From: JAVVEH01 sp032251435
GTDB lineage: Bacteria > Verrucomicrobiota > Lentisphaeria > Oligosphaerales > MVZH01
Direction of reading: 5' to 3'
Assembly: GCA_032251435.1 (NCBI GenBank)
Contig: JAVVEH010000002.1
Location: 1 to 64,000 of the forward strand
DNA length: 64,000 nucleotides
Of the stretch, positions 61,795 through 64,000 are shown piece after piece (position 1 is the stretch's first letter; each line of letters starts with the position of its first letter). The notes below the pieces were generated by a model. The model saw only the letters and a list, made by a program, of their open reading frames with translations, did not search any database and was not told where the DNA came from. The position numbers and the translations under genes are program-made.

Positions 61795-62025
61795 GAAATT
61801 CCTGCGCTTTCTATTTTAAAACAAATACAAAAGACTAATATAATGGCGATCGATGATTATGCAAACAAGAGGACGCTTTGACTTGGCGAACGCGTTCACA
61901 AAAAAACGCTTGTGATTTTCTTAAAATCGGCATGTGGAAGACGCTGTCCGCTTATGGCGCGCCGCCGCGAATCCGTGGCGGGTTCCGAGGTGAGAGAAAC
62001 AAGCCGGGGCGGTATTCGGGATGGC

Positions 62026-64000
62026 TTACAGGTTTGGCGTGTCGGGCAGGCTGCGGATGAGTTCAGCCAGTTCATCGAGTTGATCACGCGGGTTGGTCAT
62101 GGTTAAGCGGGGGACGCGCCCGTCAACGGCGCCCACCGTGGCGCCATTTGCCTTCATCAGTACCCGCCCCTTGCTGACGGTCAGTTCCTGGATGCCTTTG
62201 TTCTCGGCCAGTACTCGGATTGCGCTGATGGTCAGGAGGGTGTCCGCCGGGGAGGGCAGGGGGCCAAAGCGATCGACAAGCTCTTCCTCAAACTGGTTCA
62301 GGTCGTCTTCCGCGTGGATTTTTTGGAGACGTTGGTAACACGCCACCCTGATGTCTTCGGAGTCGATGTATGACGGCGGGAAGGCGGCCGGCGCCTTGCC
62401 GGCGCCTGTCTGGGTGCCGAAGGCGACTGTGTCCATCATGACACGGGTGGTTTTCTCCGCCTGGGTGGGCATATTTTCAAGACGGGCGACCGCGTCCCGG
62501 AGTAATTCGCAGTACAGTTCAAAGCCGACCGCGGCGATTTGCCCGCTTTGTTCCTGGCCGAGAATATTGCCGGCCCCGCGGATCTCCAAGTCGCGCAACG
62601 CCAACTTAAATCCCGCTCCCAGATGCGTGTATTGGCGGATGGCGGCGATACGCTCACGGGCGTTTTTGGGAAGTGTTCCCATCGGCGGCAGCAGCAGATA
62701 GGCGTAGGCTTGGTTGTGATAACGGCCGACACGCCCGCGCAGTTGATACAATTCGGCCAAACCAAAGCGTTCGGCCCGATCAATGATGATCGTGTTCGCA
62801 TTGGGGATGTCAACGCCGGATTCAATGATCGTGGTGCAGACTAAGACATCAACATGTCCCTCCACATAGTCCACCATGACCGCTTCCAGGTCATGGGACG
62901 ACATCTGACCATGGGCGACGGCGAATCGGGCTTCCGGAACAAGGTGGCTGAGTTCCCGGCAGAAGGCCTCAATGGTGCGGACACGGTTGTGAAGAATAAA
63001 AACCTGGCCATGCCGTTCCAGTTCACGCATGACCGCGTCACGGATAATGTGTTTGTCGTATTGGGCGACCACGGTTTTGACAGGCAAGCGCTCGGCGGGG
63101 GGCGTCATGATGGTGCTGAGGTTTTTTAATCCGGACAGGCTGAAATACAGGGTCCGGGGAATCGGGGTGGCGGTCATGGTCAGGATGTCGACACTGGCGC
63201 GCAGGTGTTTAAGTGTTTCTTTATGCCTCACCCCGAAGCGTTGCTCCTCATCAATAATAACCAGTCCCAGATCAGCGAAGGCGACATCTTTCTGCACGAG
63301 GCGGTGGGTGCCGATGATGATGTCGACATGTCCCAGCGCCAATCGCTCCAGGATAAGATTCTGTTCGCCGCTGGTTTTGAACCGGCTGAGGGCTTCAATA
63401 ATCACGGGATACTCCGCCATGCGCTCCCGAAATGTGGTGAAGTGCTGTTGAGCGAGAATCGTGGTCGGCACCAAGACCGCGACTTGTTTTCCATTCATGA
63501 CCGCCCGGAAGGCGGCGCGCATGGCGACCTCCGTTTTTCCATATCCCACATCGCCGCAGAGCAACCGGTCCATGGGGCGCGGGTCGGCCATGTCCGCCAG
63601 TGTTTCCTCAATCGCTTTTGTCTGGTCGGCCGTTTCCACGTAAGGAAAGGCGGCGGCGAAATCCTCCTCCCAGTCGGACTGCCCGTTAAATTGATAGCCT
63701 CTGGCGTGTTGGCGCATGGCTTCCAAGCGGAGCAATTCGGCGGCGAGATCATTCGCGGAGGCCGCGGCTGAGAGCTTGTTGTTCTTCCATGCGGCCCCGC
63801 CAATTTTACTTAAGCGGGGAAGATGTCTCGTCCCGCCGACATAGCGGGACACCAGGGAGGATTGATCGAGCGGCACAAAAAGGCGCGCGTCATCAGCGAA
63901 TTCCAATTCCATCGTTTCCTGAAGCGCGCCGCCTGCTTCAATCATCCGGATGCCATGGTACACGCAGATCCCCTGGGCCGCGTGCACCGCCAGGCATCCT
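62026..64000 (-). CDS. mfd: Transcription-repair coupling factor Mfd, C-terminal part
   Basis: The frame is open to the window end, giving about 658 residues; the N-terminal third (UvrB-like region) lies outside. The visible part opens with the CarD-like RNA-polymerase-interacting domain (LAVHAAQGICVYHGI). The translocase follows: Walker A GDVGYGKTEVAM, DEEQRFGV box, TATPIPRTLY, RGRVGRYHNQAYAYLL with the motif VI arginines, and a C-terminal TRCF domain (VELYCELLRDAV-like, DRFGPLPSPADTL). Mfd removes stalled RNA polymerase and recruits UvrA to lesions. No interruption is seen. Confidence 0.95.
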   Translation of the reverse strand, partial: GCLAVHAAQGICVYHGIRMIEAGGALQETMELEFADDARLFVPLDQSSLVSRYVGGTRHLPRLSKIGGAAWKNNKLSAAASANDLAAELLRLEAMRQHARGYQFNGQSDWEEDFAAAFPYVETADQTKAIEETLADMADPRPMDRLLCGDVGYGKTEVAMRAAFRAVMNGKQVAVLVPTTILAQQHFTTFRERMAEYPVIIEALSRFKTSGEQNLILERLALGHVDIIIGTHRLVQKDVAFADLGLVIIDEEQRFGVRHKETLKHLRASVDILTMTATPIPRTLYFSLSGLKNLSTIMTPPAERLPVKTVVAQYDKHIIRDAVMRELERHGQVFILHNRVRTIEAFCRELSHLVPEARFAVAHGQMSSHDLEAVMVDYVEGHVDVLVCTTIIESGVDIPNANTIIIDRAERFGLAELYQLRGRVGRYHNQAYAYLLLPPMGTLPKNARERIAAIRQYTHLGAGFKLALRDLEIRGAGNILGQEQSGQIAAVGFELYCELLRDAVARLENMPTQAEKTTRVMMDTVAFGTQTGAGKAPAAFPPSYIDSEDIRVACYQRLQKIHAEDDLNQFEEELVDRFGPLPSPADTLLTISAIRVLAENKGIQELTVSKGRVLMKANGATVGAVDGRVPRLTMTNPRDQLDELAELIRSLPDTPNL

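Overview
The window is GC-rich bacterial chromosome. The gene content points to the PVC superphylum, most likely a Kiritimatiellota/Lentisphaerota-type anaerobe. This is an inference from family content: a PEP-CTERM surface protein with autotransporter-like repeats, a formylglycine-type sulfatase, GH78/GH2/GH106-like glycosidases, a sialate-O-acetylesterase-like esterase, a LacI/AraC-hybrid (XylR-like) regulator, a DUF6784/6785-like membrane protein and FAD-dependent oxidoreductases. There is no rRNA here to settle it.

Layout. 1-20.3 kb is a polysaccharide-use region. It holds a 5'-truncated GH78 gene, a secreted protein of unknown function, a Phd/RelE-type toxin-antitoxin pair, a second GH78-like gene, a sulfatase overlapping a GH2 beta-galactosidase, a PEP-CTERM protein, a SASA-type esterase, an FAD oxidoreductase, a damaged purple-acid-phosphatase-like gene and the XylR-like regulator. 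20.7-22.7 kb encodes a large polytopic membrane protein. 22.8-26.9 kb is a minus-strand nickel uptake operon (nikR-nikK-nikM-nikL-nikQ-nikO); an AraC-type HTH fragment abuts its 3' end. 27.2-30.2 kb is a GH106-like glycosidase.

30.3-47.8 kb is a housekeeping block, all on the plus strand: coaD, yceD, rpmF, plsX, fabH, fabD, fabG, acpP, fabF (fatty acid synthesis), a LysM lipoprotein, pgpH, ybeY, a CNNM/CorC-type protein, a fused PgsA-PssA-like phospholipid synthase, mnmE, gpmI and dus. After a minus-strand HNH nuclease comes a complete SAM-recycling set, metK, an adenosine-kinase-like pfkB gene, and ahcY (48.5-52.3 kb).

52.3-55.9 kb is the accessory highlight: a diversity-generating retroelement (DGR). 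It has a reverse transcriptase with the DGR signatures IGNLTSQ and YMDD but a 3' frameshift. An AAC-saturated template repeat overlaps the 3' end of the RT gene. An Avd-like four-helix-bundle protein carries a C-terminal four-cysteine zinc finger. A 31-codon ORF upstream may be what remains of another accessory gene. No variable repeat is visible in the window, so the target gene should lie elsewhere in the genome. Four large imperfect palindromes built from 9-bp units (GAATCGANN) punctuate this stretch.

56-64 kb returns to the core genome: arfB-like peptide release factor, a fused GHMP sugar kinase and GalU-type nucleotidyltransferase, an NAD-dependent epimerase, rpe, a PqiC/DUF330-like lipoprotein, an unrecognised gene and the 3' two thirds of mfd, which runs off the end. 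Short tandem repeats (6-10 bp units) recur between genes and, unusually, inside the beta-galactosidase and esterase reading frames.
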